From a virus: DNA of 21,611 nt. The translations under genes were made by a program, and so were the position numbers. Shown here piece after piece: positions 1 to 6,568 of the stretch; the first letter of the stretch is position 1; each line of letters opens with the position of its first letter. The DNA lies in the IMG/VR virus record IMGVR_UViG_3300025771_000231, positions 1 to 21,611 of that record. The stretch is one strand, 5' to 3'. The notes under the pieces are model-generated. The model saw only the letters and a list, made by a program, of their open reading frames with translations. It was not told the DNA's origin and ran no database searches.

Positions 1-723
1 ACGCTGGATTGGATCCAGTGTTACGCCGGGGCGCAGTATGTTTATGTGCAAGACGGCAAGCCGGTCTGGCCTGAGTACAGTGACAGCGTTATGTCTGGTG
101 ACGCTGAGATTGAGCCGGGATGGCCGGTGCATATCGGGCTTGACTTTGGTTTGACCCCTGCGGCGGTGTTTGGGCAGAAAATGCAGAACGGCAGGTGGAA
201 TGTCGTGCATGAGCTTGTTGCTTTTGATATGGGGCTTGAGCGGTTTTGTCATCATCTTCTGGCTGACATACAAAGTATGTTTCCGAAATGTGACGTGCTG
301 GTTTGGGGTGACCCGGCGGGCGTCAAGCGGGATGAGATCTTTGAGGTGACCGCGTTTGATCATTTAAAAACGATGGGGCTTCATGCCCGGCCAACTAGCA
401 CCAACGATTTTAAGGTGCGGCGTGAGGCTGGCGCTATGCCAATGAACCGCATGATCGACGGCAAGGCTGGCTTGGTGGTTAGCAGCAAATGCACCCGCAC
501 CCGCAAATCGCTGGCTGGTGGGTATCACTTTAGGCGCGTGGCGGTTGGTGCTGGCTATGAGCGGTTTCGCGATGCGCCAAATAAAAATGAGCATTCGCAC
601 GTCGGTGATGCGTTTGGGTATTTGATGCTTGGTGCCGGTGAGGTGCGAAACATTACGCGCAATAGCCAGTTTAGCAAACAGTTTAAGCAGCTAACAGCAG
701 ATGCAGACTTTAGCATATTCTAA
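1..723 (+). CDS. terL: Terminase large subunit, C-terminal nuclease part (5' end cut by window)
   Basis: The frame is open from base 1, so the gene starts upstream; 240 residues are visible. This is the RNase H-like nuclease half of the packaging motor that cuts concatemeric DNA and docks on the portal. Three acidic residues fit the metal-binding set of this fold: D48 in IGLDFGLTP (GAC 142-144), D104 in WGDPAG (310-312) and D203 in HVGDAFGYL (607-609). The ATPase half is not in the window. The GTG at 46 is an internal Val codon and not the start. Unlike T7, where the large terminase (gene 19) lies near the end of the late region, this gene sits just upstream of the portal module. The family call is secure; the packaging strategy (cos, pac or terminal repeats) cannot be told from here. 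Confidence 0.93.
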   Translation, partial: TLDWIQCYAGAQYVYVQDGKPVWPEYSDSVMSGDAEIEPGWPVHIGLDFGLTPAAVFGQKMQNGRWNVVHELVAFDMGLERFCHHLLADIQSMFPKCDVLVWGDPAGVKRDEIFEVTAFDHLKTMGLHARPTSTNDFKVRREAGAMPMNRMIDGKAGLVVSSKCTRTRKSLAGGYHFRRVAVGAGYERFRDAPNKNEHSHVGDAFGYLMLGAGEVRNITRNSQFSKQFKQLTADADFSIF

Positions 724-751
724 TTGGCGTCAATCGCTTTGCGGCAATAGC

Positions 752-755
752 GAGG
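752..755 (+). promoter_or_regulatory. Ribosome binding site favouring a GTG start at 764
   Basis: GAGG lies 8 bases before the GTG at 764. The more distal in-frame ATG at 701 has no purine-rich sequence before it and would overlap the terminase gene by 23 bases. This decides the start chosen for the next gene, although ATG 791 (GGGG 9 bases upstream) remains possible. Confidence 0.5.
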
Positions 756-763
756 TATCTATT

Positions 764-1198
764 GTGCCGTTTTACTGGGGTCATGCCTATATGGCAGAAT
801 TAAGGCCGATGGATGCCCAGTTTTTAAAACTTGTGCCTGATTACAAAGAGGCGTTGCAGGGAGCAAGCGCCACTGGCCTTGCCTGCACGGCGTTATTGCG
901 CGGCAAGATTGCTTGCTGTTTTGGTGTTAATAAGTTATGGCCGGGCGTCGCCGAGGGCTGGATGCTGACAACAGACCACGTTGCTACCGCGCCGGTATCG
1001 CTTACTAGGGGGGCATACCGCTATTTCAACCTGATCGCTACCGAGATGGTACTGAAGCGGTTGCAGTTAACCGTAAATATGCAGAATGACCTTGCTGTCA
1101 GGTGGGCTGATGCGTTACAATTCACGCCAGAGGGGCTGTTAAAAAACTACGGCCCTGACGGCGCTGATTATCGAATGTATGCGAGGTATTATAAATGA
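764..1198 (+). CDS. T7 gp13-like (DUF2833-type) GNAT-fold phage protein
   Basis: About 144 residues from the preferred GTG start. The N-terminal motif HAYMAELRPMDAQ resembles the opening 'h-A-x-x-l-a-x-n-l-R-x-x-D' of phage gp13/DUF2833 proteins, which have an acetyltransferase-like fold. A middle strand-rich part (ALLRGKIACCFGV) and the segment EGWMLTTDHV fit the acceptor and beta-strand part of such domains, and a helix with an R/K-rich end (ATEMVLKRLQLTVN) follows. The role in T7 is assembly-linked and poorly defined; enzymatic acetyl transfer is not shown by the sequence. The next gene starts inside this stop codon region (ATGA). A start at 701 would add 21 residues; a start at 791 would remove the conserved HAY segment, so it is less likely. 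Confidence 0.72.
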   Translation: MPFYWGHAYMAELRPMDAQFLKLVPDYKEALQGASATGLACTALLRGKIACCFGVNKLWPGVAEGWMLTTDHVATAPVSLTRGAYRYFNLIATEMVLKRLQLTVNMQNDLAVRWADALQFTPEGLLKNYGPDGADYRMYARYYK

Positions 1199-1419
1199 GC
1201 GGATTATTTGGCGGTAGTTCAAAACCACAAGAACCGGATCCAGAACTGGTAGCCGCTCAGAAGCGCCAAGAGCAACAGGTCGAGGCTGAGGCGCGTGATA
1301 AGCGCATGAAGCTAGCAGCACAACGCCGCGCTCGGTATGTTGGCGGTCAGCGTATGTTGTTATCTAAAACCCGCCAAGATGCAGAGCAAGGCATTACAGA
1401 AACATTAGGGCCGGTGTAA
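1195..1419 (+). CDS. Small charged phage protein of unknown function
   Basis: 74 residues. It starts with MSGLFGGSSKPQEPDPELV, a Gly/Pro-rich opening, followed by a helix of alternating Glu, Arg, Lys and Gln (about residues 18-50) that could be a coiled coil. There is no signal peptide or membrane segment. The ATG overlaps the stop of the gp13-like gene (ATGA), and GAGG at 1183-1186 lies 8 bases upstream, so expression is probably coupled. Short proteins with a similar 'GLFGGSSKP' start and a charged helix occur in late regions of many podophages and are usually left as hypothetical or minor virion proteins. I do not assign a function. Confidence 0.75.
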   Translation: MSGLFGGSSKPQEPDPELVAAQKRQEQQVEAEARDKRMKLAAQRRARYVGGQRMLLSKTRQDAEQGITETLGPV

Positions 1420-1422
1420 GAT

Positions 1423-2304
1423 ATGGCAAAAAGAAACCCACCAAGCAGAACCACTATTAGAGGCCAGCGGCATTTGTTGGCTTATATCACGCCAGCCGAG
1501 GCTGAACTTTTGAAATCACGCGGTGGCACTGGTGAGTTCCACAAAGGCGTTCCATCGTACCCACCGGGGTTTGGTGGCGAAAGATCTGGCTTTGGGTCAG
1601 AGAGATCGGGCGGCGCGGCTGGTGGTCGTTCTGGCGCTGGTTCATCTTCTAGCAGTCGCGGCGGCGGCGGGCCATCTTCTAGCGGTCGCGGTGGCGGGCG
1701 TTCTAGCGCTGGTATGGGTGGCGGCAGAGATGACGGCGGTCGCAATTATTCCGGGCCAGATCGTGGTGGCGCTGAAACACGCCCCGGATCAAAGACGCCA
1801 GAGGGCAAAAAGAACACAGCCCAAAAGCAGCTAGACAAGCAAATCGCGCTTGGAAAAACAAATATAGAAAAGATGACCACAAGCGATAAACTTATGGCTG
1901 CATTCTTTCCGGGGGCTGGTATTAATGTAGCGCAAAATTATGCTGCTCAGTTTATGGGTAATCGCATGAAGGATGTGTTAAGCAAACCGGGTTCAAGAGC
2001 GGTTTATGATAAGCGCACCGGCAGAGTAAGCGGCGTCTATGATAGTCTTGGCAGGCTGACTGGCCGTGACCCAGAAGCTGAAGAGCGTGAGGCAAGGGCA
2101 AATATTGGCAGTAATGATGGGCCGCGCATTATTCCTAAGGAAGAGGAAGAGGAAGAGGAAGAGCAGGCAACACTCGGCAAAAAAGTTATCCGCTCAGATC
2201 TTGCAAAAGAGATTGAGGCCGAGCGCTTGCGTCGCAGCGCCGCCGGGATGAGGCAGCTTGGCAACCGTACTTTGTTATCATCCAACTCAACATTGGGGGC
2301 ATAA
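1423..2304 (+). CDS. Gly/Ser/Arg-rich low-complexity protein, unknown function
   Basis: 293 residues. The N-terminal 45 residues look ordered. Residues about 48-125 are a Gly/Ser/Arg-rich disordered stretch containing a 10-residue tandem repeat (SSSSSRGGGG then PSSSGRGGGR). Residues about 126-200 are a more regular, hydrophobic part (KLMAAFFPGAGINVAQNYAAQF). A run of eight glutamates (about residues 240-247) precedes a basic C-terminus. The start lies 3 bases after the previous stop with only a distant AGGG, so translation probably depends on coupling. The position between packaging and portal genes suggests a minor virion or assembly role, but nothing in the sequence proves it. The +1-frame ORF inside 1523-1834 is a shadow of the GC-rich repeat. 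Confidence 0.72.
   Translation: MAKRNPPSRTTIRGQRHLLAYITPAEAELLKSRGGTGEFHKGVPSYPPGFGGERSGFGSERSGGAAGGRSGAGSSSSSRGGGGPSSSGRGGGRSSAGMGGGRDDGGRNYSGPDRGGAETRPGSKTPEGKKNTAQKQLDKQIALGKTNIEKMTTSDKLMAAFFPGAGINVAQNYAAQFMGNRMKDVLSKPGSRAVYDKRTGRVSGVYDSLGRLTGRDPEAEEREARANIGSNDGPRIIPKEEEEEEEEQATLGKKVIRSDLAKEIEAERLRRSAAGMRQLGNRTLLSSNSTLGA
1641..1700 (+). repeat. 30-base tandem direct repeat (two copies) in the Gly-rich gene
   Basis: Bases 1641-1670 and 1671-1700 are near-identical head-to-tail copies sharing CATCTTCTAGC and GTCGCGG blocks and differing at a handful of positions. Each encodes ten residues of the Ser/Gly/Arg-rich linker, so a change in copy number would preserve frame. Confidence 0.8.
2139..2163 (+). 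repeat. Hexanucleotide microsatellite (GGAAGA)n encoding poly-Glu
   Basis: A 25-base pure GGAAGA repeat of about four units encodes most of eight consecutive Glu codons (GAA/GAG alternating). The repeat unit is six bases, so slippage would alter the length of the acidic run without changing frame. Confidence 0.85.
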
Positions 2305-2460
2305 ATGCCAAAAGTAGTTTCTAAAGATGGTAAGACCCGGCACTTTGCATATAGCAAGGCTGGTATGAAAGCGGCTAAAGAGTACGCCCGGCAGACTGGT
2401 GGCCGGGTAACTGAGGCCAACATGAAAACCAAAATGGCAAAAAGGAAAGATTATGCCTAA
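2305..2460 (+). CDS. Small basic phage protein (51 residues), 'HFAYSKAGM' type
   Basis: 51 residues, rich in Lys and Arg: it begins MPKVVSKDGKTRHFAYSKAG and ends in a Lys-rich segment. The ATG follows the previous stop directly, and GGGG at 2295-2299 provides a ribosome site about 5 bases upstream. The motif 'HFAYSKAGMKAAKEYARQTG' recalls a family of very short basic proteins found between terminase and portal genes of marine podophages. No function is known to me; charge alone would allow nucleic-acid or scaffold binding. The following 11-codon ORF starts inside this gene's last three codons. Confidence 0.78.
   Translation: MPKVVSKDGKTRHFAYSKAGMKAAKEYARQTGGRVTEANMKTKMAKRKDYA
2442..2446 (+). 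promoter_or_regulatory. Strong ribosome binding site for the 11-codon ORF
   Basis: AAGGA sits 6 bases before the ATG at 2453, at optimal spacing and inside the end of the preceding gene. It is one of the better Shine-Dalgarno sequences in this gene cluster, which is the main reason for taking the tiny ORF seriously. Confidence 0.55.
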
Positions 2461-2488
2461 GAAAAAAGGTAAGGGTTACGGCAAATGA
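2453..2488 (+). CDS. Putative 11-residue basic peptide (MPKKKGKGYGK)
   Basis: ATG 2453 to TGA 2486-2488 encodes MPKKKGKGYGK, five Lys and three Gly in 11 residues. Three things argue that it is translated: a well-placed AAGGA, an 8-base overlap with the previous gene, and a stop that overlaps the next start (ATGA at 2485-2488). Without it, 24 bases between the two neighbours would be untranslated in a region where genes otherwise touch. It could be a genuine basic micropeptide, or merely a coupling cistron that delivers ribosomes to the next gene. Short Lys/Gly-rich peptides of this kind are easily missed by gene callers. Confidence 0.5.
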   Translation: MPKKKGKGYGK

Positions 2489-2640
2489 CCAAACAAGTTT
2501 GGGATAAAAAGCGGCCAAAGGATTTAGGCGCACCAAAGGCATTGAGTTCTGCAAAGAAACGCGCCGCTATGCGGGCTGCCAAAAAAGCCGGTCGTCCATA
2601 CCCAAACCTGATTGATAATATGAGGGCGGCGCGTGGCTAG
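2485..2640 (+). CDS. Small basic phage protein (51 residues), unknown function
   Basis: 51 residues, starting MTKQVWDKKRPKDLG and ending NLIDNMRAARG, with a central Ala/Lys/Arg-rich helix (SSAKKRAAMRAAKKAGRPYP). The GRPYPNLIDN segment looks like the conserved core. The start codon overlaps the TGA of the 11-codon ORF (ATGA), and AAGGG at 2471-2475 lies 9 bases upstream. The stop overlaps the GTG start of the next gene. It has no membrane segment. I recognise the general type from marine podophage genomes but know no function; the strong basic charge suggests nucleic-acid contact. Confidence 0.75.
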   Translation: MTKQVWDKKRPKDLGAPKALSSAKKRAAMRAAKKAGRPYPNLIDNMRAARG

Positions 2641-2929
2641 CCCAGCTTGGACACGCAAGGCGGGCAAGAACCCCAAGGGCGGTTTGAATGAGGCCGGTCG
2701 TCGTTCTGCTAAGGCGCAAGGCATGAACCTAAAAGCGCCGGTCAAGTCGGGCGACAATCCGCGCCGCGCATCGTTCTTGGCTAGAATGGGCGGTATGCCG
2801 GGGCCAGAATATAAGGACGGCGAACCCACACGTCTGCTGTTATCGCTACGCGCTTGGGGCGCTAGCTCAAAAGCAGACGCCAAGAAAAAAGCGGCAGCTA
2901 TAAGCAAAAGGAACCAAGCCAGTGCATAG
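2633..2929 (+). CDS. DUF6321-like small basic protein
   Basis: 98 residues from a GTG start that overlaps the previous stop by 8 bases. The motifs SPAWTRKAGKNPKGGLNE, RRSAKAQGMNLKAPV, KSGDNPRRASFLARMGGMPG and SLRAWGASSKADAKKKA follow in that order and match what I remember of the DUF6321 family of phage and cyanophage proteins. The family is highly conserved, basic and of unknown function. Its place directly before the portal gene, overlapping it by 8 bases, suggests a role in head assembly or packaging, which is inference. The reverse-strand ORF over 2524-2907 is a shadow. Confidence 0.82.
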   Translation: MASPAWTRKAGKNPKGGLNEAGRRSAKAQGMNLKAPVKSGDNPRRASFLARMGGMPGPEYKDGEPTRLLLSLRAWGASSKADAKKKAAAISKRNQASA

Positions 2930-4487
2930 TGTTGAAGATATCCTAAAGCGTCACGACGTGGCGCAGCGCCGCAAAGATAACTGGCGGCAAATCTATGAAG
3001 ACTGCTATGAGTTTGGCTTGCCGCAGCGCAATCTTTATGATGGCTATTACGAGGGCGGTGGCTCTCCGGGGCAAAACAAAATGGTGCGCGTGTTTGATAG
3101 CACGGCCATCAATGCGACACAGCGATTTGCGAACCGCATCCAGTCAGGCTTGTTTCCACCTTATGCGCCTTGGTGCCGATTAGAGCCGGGGCCAGATATC
3201 CCAGAGGAGCGCCGCTTAGAGGCGCAAACCGCGCTGGATATGTACAGCGATATTATGTTTAGCTTGCTGCGCCAATCTAATTTTGATTTGGCTATGGGTG
3301 AGTTTTTGCTTGACCTAGCTGTTGGCACTGCCGTCATGCTAGTACAGCCCGGTGACGACATGACGCCAATTCGCTTCACTGCTGTGCCGCAGTATCTGGT
3401 CAGCATTGAAGAGGGCGCACACGGCAAGGTCGATAATGTGTACCGCCGGATGCGATTGAAAGGCGAGGCCATCAAGCAGCATTGGCAAGACGCCGAAATC
3501 CCAGAGCGCTTGCAGCGCATGATTGACGACAAGCCTACGCAAGAAATCGAACTTGTCGAGGCTACGTTGTATGACCCAGACAAAGGCGATTTCTGTTATC
3601 ACGTCATTTGGGCTGAGGGCAAAGCCGGTCTGCTTATGCGCCGTATGAAATCATCGCCTTGGATCGTGGCGCGGTATATGAAAGTGGCGGGCGAGGTTTA
3701 CGGTCGCGGGCCTTTGGTCACTGCAATCCCTGACATTAAAACGCTAAACAAGACGCTGGAGTTGCTGTTAAAGAATGCCAGCTTGTCAATTGCGGGCGTT
3801 TACACTGCGGCTGATGATGGCGTATTAAACCCGCAAAACATCCGCATCCAGCCGGGCGCTATCATCCCGGTTGCGCGTAACGGTGGCCCGCAGGGTGAGA
3901 GCTTGCGACAGATGCCACGCTCTGGTGATTTCAATGTGTCGCAGATCGTGATCAATGACCTACGCATGAACGTCAAAAAAATCTTGCTTGATGACACACT
4001 GCCGCCCGACAACATGTCAGCCCGGTCTGCTACAGAGATCTCAGAAAGGATGCGTGAGTTATCAACTAATTTGGGAAGTGCCTTTGGTCGGTTAATCACA
4101 GAAACTATGGTGCCGCTGGTTGCGCGTATCCTGTATGTGATGGATGAGCGCGGATTGATTGAGATGCCGTTGCGCGTCAATGGGCTAGAGGTAAAGGTCA
4201 CGCCTGTCAGCCCTATTGCACAAGCGCAGAATATGGGTGATATTGAGAAGATTATGCAGTGGGTTCAAATGTCATCAGCCCTTGGCCCGGAAGGTCAAAT
4301 GGCGGTGAAGATGGGCAGCATTGCTGACTATGTTGCTGATAAACTAGGTGTGCCAGCGGAACTACGCACGACGCCGCAAGAACGTCAGGAGATGATGCAA
4401 CAGGCCGCGCAAATGATGCAGGCTCAAGCGCAAGCAGAGGGTGGTGCGCCAGTTGAAGGCGAGGCACCACCAGAAGGGATGATCTAA
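2922..4487 (+). CDS. Portal protein (T7 gp8-like head-to-tail connector)
   Basis: 521 residues, close to T7 gp8 (536). It forms the twelve-subunit ring at the unique head vertex through which DNA is packaged and ejected. The sequence has the family's N-terminal helix (residues 4-37, VEDILKRHDVAQRRKDNW...), the early NATQRFANRIQSGLFPP segment, a YLVSIEEG beta region and the typical late helix 'SARSATEISERMRE' (residues 366-379) followed by a long amphipathic helix. It ends in a Gln/Met/Ala-rich tail (about 486-521), a likely disordered or interior extension. GTG start with AAAGGAA upstream (2907-2913), overlapping the DUF6321-like gene by 8 bases. The match is to the Head-tail_con family (PF12236) by memory. 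Confidence 0.95.
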   Translation: MHSVEDILKRHDVAQRRKDNWRQIYEDCYEFGLPQRNLYDGYYEGGGSPGQNKMVRVFDSTAINATQRFANRIQSGLFPPYAPWCRLEPGPDIPEERRLEAQTALDMYSDIMFSLLRQSNFDLAMGEFLLDLAVGTAVMLVQPGDDMTPIRFTAVPQYLVSIEEGAHGKVDNVYRRMRLKGEAIKQHWQDAEIPERLQRMIDDKPTQEIELVEATLYDPDKGDFCYHVIWAEGKAGLLMRRMKSSPWIVARYMKVAGEVYGRGPLVTAIPDIKTLNKTLELLLKNASLSIAGVYTAADDGVLNPQNIRIQPGAIIPVARNGGPQGESLRQMPRSGDFNVSQIVINDLRMNVKKILLDDTLPPDNMSARSATEISERMRELSTNLGSAFGRLITETMVPLVARILYVMDERGLIEMPLRVNGLEVKVTPVSPIAQAQNMGDIEKIMQWVQMSSALGPEGQMAVKMGSIADYVADKLGVPAELRTTPQERQEMMQQAAQMMQAQAQAEGGAPVEGEAPPEGMI

Positions 4488-4756
4488 TGAACCCGGACGG
4501 TTGGGAGGGGTTGCAAACCGTAGACCCCGAAATAGCAGAAAAACAGCAAGTAGATAAAGATGACATTGATCGTCTTTATCTTCGCGTGTTCGCCAGCGAT
4601 GATGGGGCAAAGCTGCTCACCCATCTAAGGTCGCTGACGATTGAGCAGCCTAGCTGGTATCCCGGTGAGGACGCCAGTCACGGTTATGCTCGCGAAGGCC
4701 AGAATAGTCTGGTCAGGGAAATTGAGCGGCGCATGAAAAGAGCGAGATCACTATGA
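4487..4756 (+). CDS. Bbp19-like small head protein
   Basis: 89 residues. Two motifs fit the Bbp19-type phage domain: VFASDDGAKLLTHLR (residues 34-48) and YAREGQNSLVREIERRM (67-83). Related proteins sit between portal and scaffold or capsid in many podophages. The function is not settled. The start overlaps the portal stop (TAATG) with AAGGGA at 4474-4479, 7 bases upstream, and the end overlaps the scaffold start (ATGA), so it is wedged into a coupled portal-Bbp19-scaffold unit. No membrane segment. Confidence 0.8.
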   Translation: MNPDGWEGLQTVDPEIAEKQQVDKDDIDRLYLRVFASDDGAKLLTHLRSLTIEQPSWYPGEDASHGYAREGQNSLVREIERRMKRARSL

Positions 4757-5556
4757 ATGATACAGATGGACTGTTGGCCGAAGCCCAAGTTGAGGGCGAC
4801 GATAACCAGCAGAAGGCTGAAGAGACATCAATTCCACACCAATTGCCTGACAACGAGCCGTCACTTGATAGCGTAACCGTTGCCAAAGAAGGTGAGGAGA
4901 TAGAGCTTGAAAGGCCAGAATGGTATCCAGAAAAGTTTTGGAAGGACGACGACGGCCCGGATCTGGAAAATCTTGTTAAGTCGTATAATGAACTGCAAAA
5001 AAAGTTTAGTCAGGGAAAGCATAAAGCCCCTGAGAAATACGATACAGCAATTTTTGAAGAGGCTGGCATTGGTGACGATGACCCGCTTTATAGCGTTTAT
5101 AAAGATTGGGCAAAAGAAAATGGTGTTAGTCAAGCGGCCTTTGAGCAATTAGCTGGCACATTTATCGAAATGGCTAAAGGCGAAAGTCAGCAAGCCGAGA
5201 TCTCATACAAAGAGGAATACGAAAAGCTCGGCCCAAATGCTGACGTTGCAATCAAGTCAATGACTGACTGGGCGTCTAGCCTAGTTCGCAAAGGCGTTTG
5301 GTCTGATGCTGACTTTGAAGAGTTTAAAATTATGGGTGGCACCGCGCAGGGCTTACGCGCTTTGCAAAAGATCCGCTCATATTATGGCGATAAACCAGTG
5401 CCAATTGACGTGTCGCCAATGACCGACGCGCCATCTAAAGAAGAGCTAATGGCAATGGTTGGCAAGCCCGAATATCAAAGCGACCCAGCCTACCGGGCGA
5501 AGGTCGAAAAGATGTTTGAAAACGTCTATGGCAAGCAAGAATATAGTGCCATTTAA
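4753..5556 (+). CDS. Capsid scaffolding (assembly) protein, T7 gp9-like
   Basis: 267 residues, very acidic, with a low-complexity N-terminus (1-53). PEWYPEKFW (55-63), a helix LENLVKSYNELQKKF (71-85) and KAPEKYD (91-97) form a pattern common to scaffold proteins of marine podophages. The rest is predominantly helical and charged, and the C-terminus (about 228-267) carries KEELMAMVGKPEY and a basic/acidic helix that could bind the coat protein. Position between portal and capsid is the same as T7 gene 9. Scaffolds direct procapsid assembly and leave before maturation. Size is a little shorter than T7 gp9 (307). No catalytic protease motif is visible. Confidence 0.88.
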   Translation: MNDTDGLLAEAQVEGDDNQQKAEETSIPHQLPDNEPSLDSVTVAKEGEEIELERPEWYPEKFWKDDDGPDLENLVKSYNELQKKFSQGKHKAPEKYDTAIFEEAGIGDDDPLYSVYKDWAKENGVSQAAFEQLAGTFIEMAKGESQQAEISYKEEYEKLGPNADVAIKSMTDWASSLVRKGVWSDADFEEFKIMGGTAQGLRALQKIRSYYGDKPVPIDVSPMTDAPSKEELMAMVGKPEYQSDPAYRAKVEKMFENVYGKQEYSAI

Positions 5557-5562
5557 TGCAAG

Positions 5563-5594
5563 CGCGGCAGTTGTTTACAATTGCCGCGTTTTTC
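5563..5594 (+). terminator. Intrinsic terminator after the scaffold gene
   Basis: An 11-base-pair stem (5563-5573 with 5578-5588, one G-U pair) closes a 4-base TTTA loop and is followed by TTTTTC (5589-5594). It lies 7 bases after the scaffold stop, so it would end or attenuate transcription from upstream before the capsid gene. Confidence 0.88.
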
Positions 5595-5607
5595 TATAAA
5601 ATCACCC

Positions 5608-5636
5608 TTGACAGACAATCACACCTGACCTGTCGC
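5608..5636 (+). promoter_or_regulatory. Possible promoter upstream of the capsid gene (perfect -35, weak -10)
   Basis: TTGACA at 5608-5613 is a perfect sigma-70 -35 hexamer immediately after the terminator. The hexamer 17 bases further on (TGTCGC, 5631-5636) is a poor -10, so a host promoter is only tentative. GACAG (5610-5614) and CTGTC (5630-5634) are inverted, so the same bases could be an operator or the first hairpin of a leader RNA. A phage RNA polymerase promoter cannot be excluded. Confidence 0.35.
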
Positions 5637-5640
5637 AAAC

Positions 5641-5701
5641 GCTTGGGGGCGTAGCGTATATGCCCAAGCCGCAGCCCGGAAAGGATACCTGCTAGGCGCT
5701 A
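5641..5701 (+). promoter_or_regulatory. Structured 5' leader of the capsid mRNA (hairpin with possible pseudoknot)
   Basis: GCTTGGG (5641-5647) pairs with CCCAAGC (5663-5669), and CGTA with TATG inside it, giving a bulged stem. Its loop side, TAGCG (5652-5656), is complementary to CGCTA at 5697-5701, which could form a pseudoknot. A weaker GCAG/CTGC hairpin (5671-5692) lies between. The remaining 33 bases to the ATG are A/T-rich with the ribosome site AAAGGAA at 5721-5727. It may control stability or translation of a very abundant mRNA. Found by eye; no folding energy was computed. Confidence 0.45.
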
Positions 5702-5734
5702 ATCGTGTTTTAACTTTTACAAAGGAATAGGAAA

Positions 5735-6568
5735 ATGGCTGTAGGCATTTCCAACGCTTTTGTGCAGTTGTTCGATGCGGAAGTGAAGCAGGCCTATCAA
5801 GCATCACGTGCTTTGGCTGGCGTTACTCGCGAAAGAACAAGTGTCGAAGGCAATCAGGTGAAGTTCCCGAAAATCGGGAAAGGCACCGCAACAGTCCGCG
5901 TACCGCAGACTGACGTTACCCCTCTCAACGTGACTTACTCGCAAGTCACAGCAACAATGTCCGACTATATCGCTGCTGAATACAGCGACATTTTCTCACA
6001 GCAGAAGGTCAATTTTGACGAGAGACGCGAGCTTGTCGCTGTTGTGGGGGCTGCTATCGGGCGTCGTATGGACCAGCTTGTTATTGACGCGCTCAATGCA
6101 GCTTCCTCGCCATCGACTGTGGCAACATCTGTTGGTGGCGCAGCATCCAATATGAACCTTGCAAAGCTGCTTGCAGCTAAAAAGGCTCTGGATGTGAAGA
6201 ACGTACCGGCAGAAGGTCGCTGCATGATCATTCACGCAAACGGCTTGTCAGCATTGCTGGACGAGACTGAACTGACCAGCAGCGATTTCGCTACTGTCAA
6301 GGCTCTCTCAACTGGTGAGATCGACACCTTCCTTGGCTTTAAGTTCATTACCCTTGGTGACCGTGATGAAGGTGGCTTGCCGCTTCCATCAACCCGCACT
6401 TGCTTTGCGTTCCATCGCGATGCAATCGGTATGGGCATTGGCATGAACCAAAAGTCTGAAATCAACTACGTTCCTGAGAAAACGTCGTTCCTAGTTTCCT
6501 CAATGTTCTCCGCTGGTGCGGTTGCCATTGATGACGATGGTATCGTCAAAATCTCAGCGACTGAATAG
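5735..6568 (+). CDS. Major capsid protein (HK97-fold type)
   Basis: 277 residues, shorter than T7 gp10A (345). It has the layout of HK97-fold coat proteins: an N-terminal arm, an extended region with SDYIAAEYSDIFSQQ (about 76-90), a long spine-like helix FDERRELVAVVGAAIGRRMD (94-113), and a P-domain strand with NVPAEGRCMIIHANGLSALL (156-175) followed by GFKFITLGDR (201-210). AAAGGAA (5721-5727) gives a strong ribosome site with 8-base spacing, fitting very high expression. It is preceded by a terminator and a structured leader. No T7-type slippery heptamer was found near the end, so a 10B-like frameshift product is not expected. Its closest relatives are likely marine podophage coat proteins (memory-based). 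Confidence 0.92.
   Translation: MAVGISNAFVQLFDAEVKQAYQASRALAGVTRERTSVEGNQVKFPKIGKGTATVRVPQTDVTPLNVTYSQVTATMSDYIAAEYSDIFSQQKVNFDERRELVAVVGAAIGRRMDQLVIDALNAASSPSTVATSVGGAASNMNLAKLLAAKKALDVKNVPAEGRCMIIHANGLSALLDETELTSSDFATVKALSTGEIDTFLGFKFITLGDRDEGGLPLPSTRTCFAFHRDAIGMGIGMNQKSEINYVPEKTSFLVSSMFSAGAVAIDDDGIVKISATE

Noticed and set aside
1523-1834. 103-residue plus-strand ORF inside the Gly-rich gene
   Set aside because: It is an alternate frame of a GC-rich repeat; no ribosome site and low-complexity Val/Ala/Leu product.
5557-5655. 32-codon ORF from ATG 5557 running through the terminator
   Set aside because: It has no ribosome site, lies over the hairpin and the TTGACA element, and its composition looks accidental. 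The stretch is better explained as terminator and leader.
5620-5720. tRNA or self-cleaving ribozyme in the capsid leader
   Set aside because: I found no T-arm GTTCGA-like sequence, no cloverleaf pairing and no hammerhead core (CTGATGA/GAAA). The CCCAAGCC and CCCGG bits recall twister, but the required order is not met.
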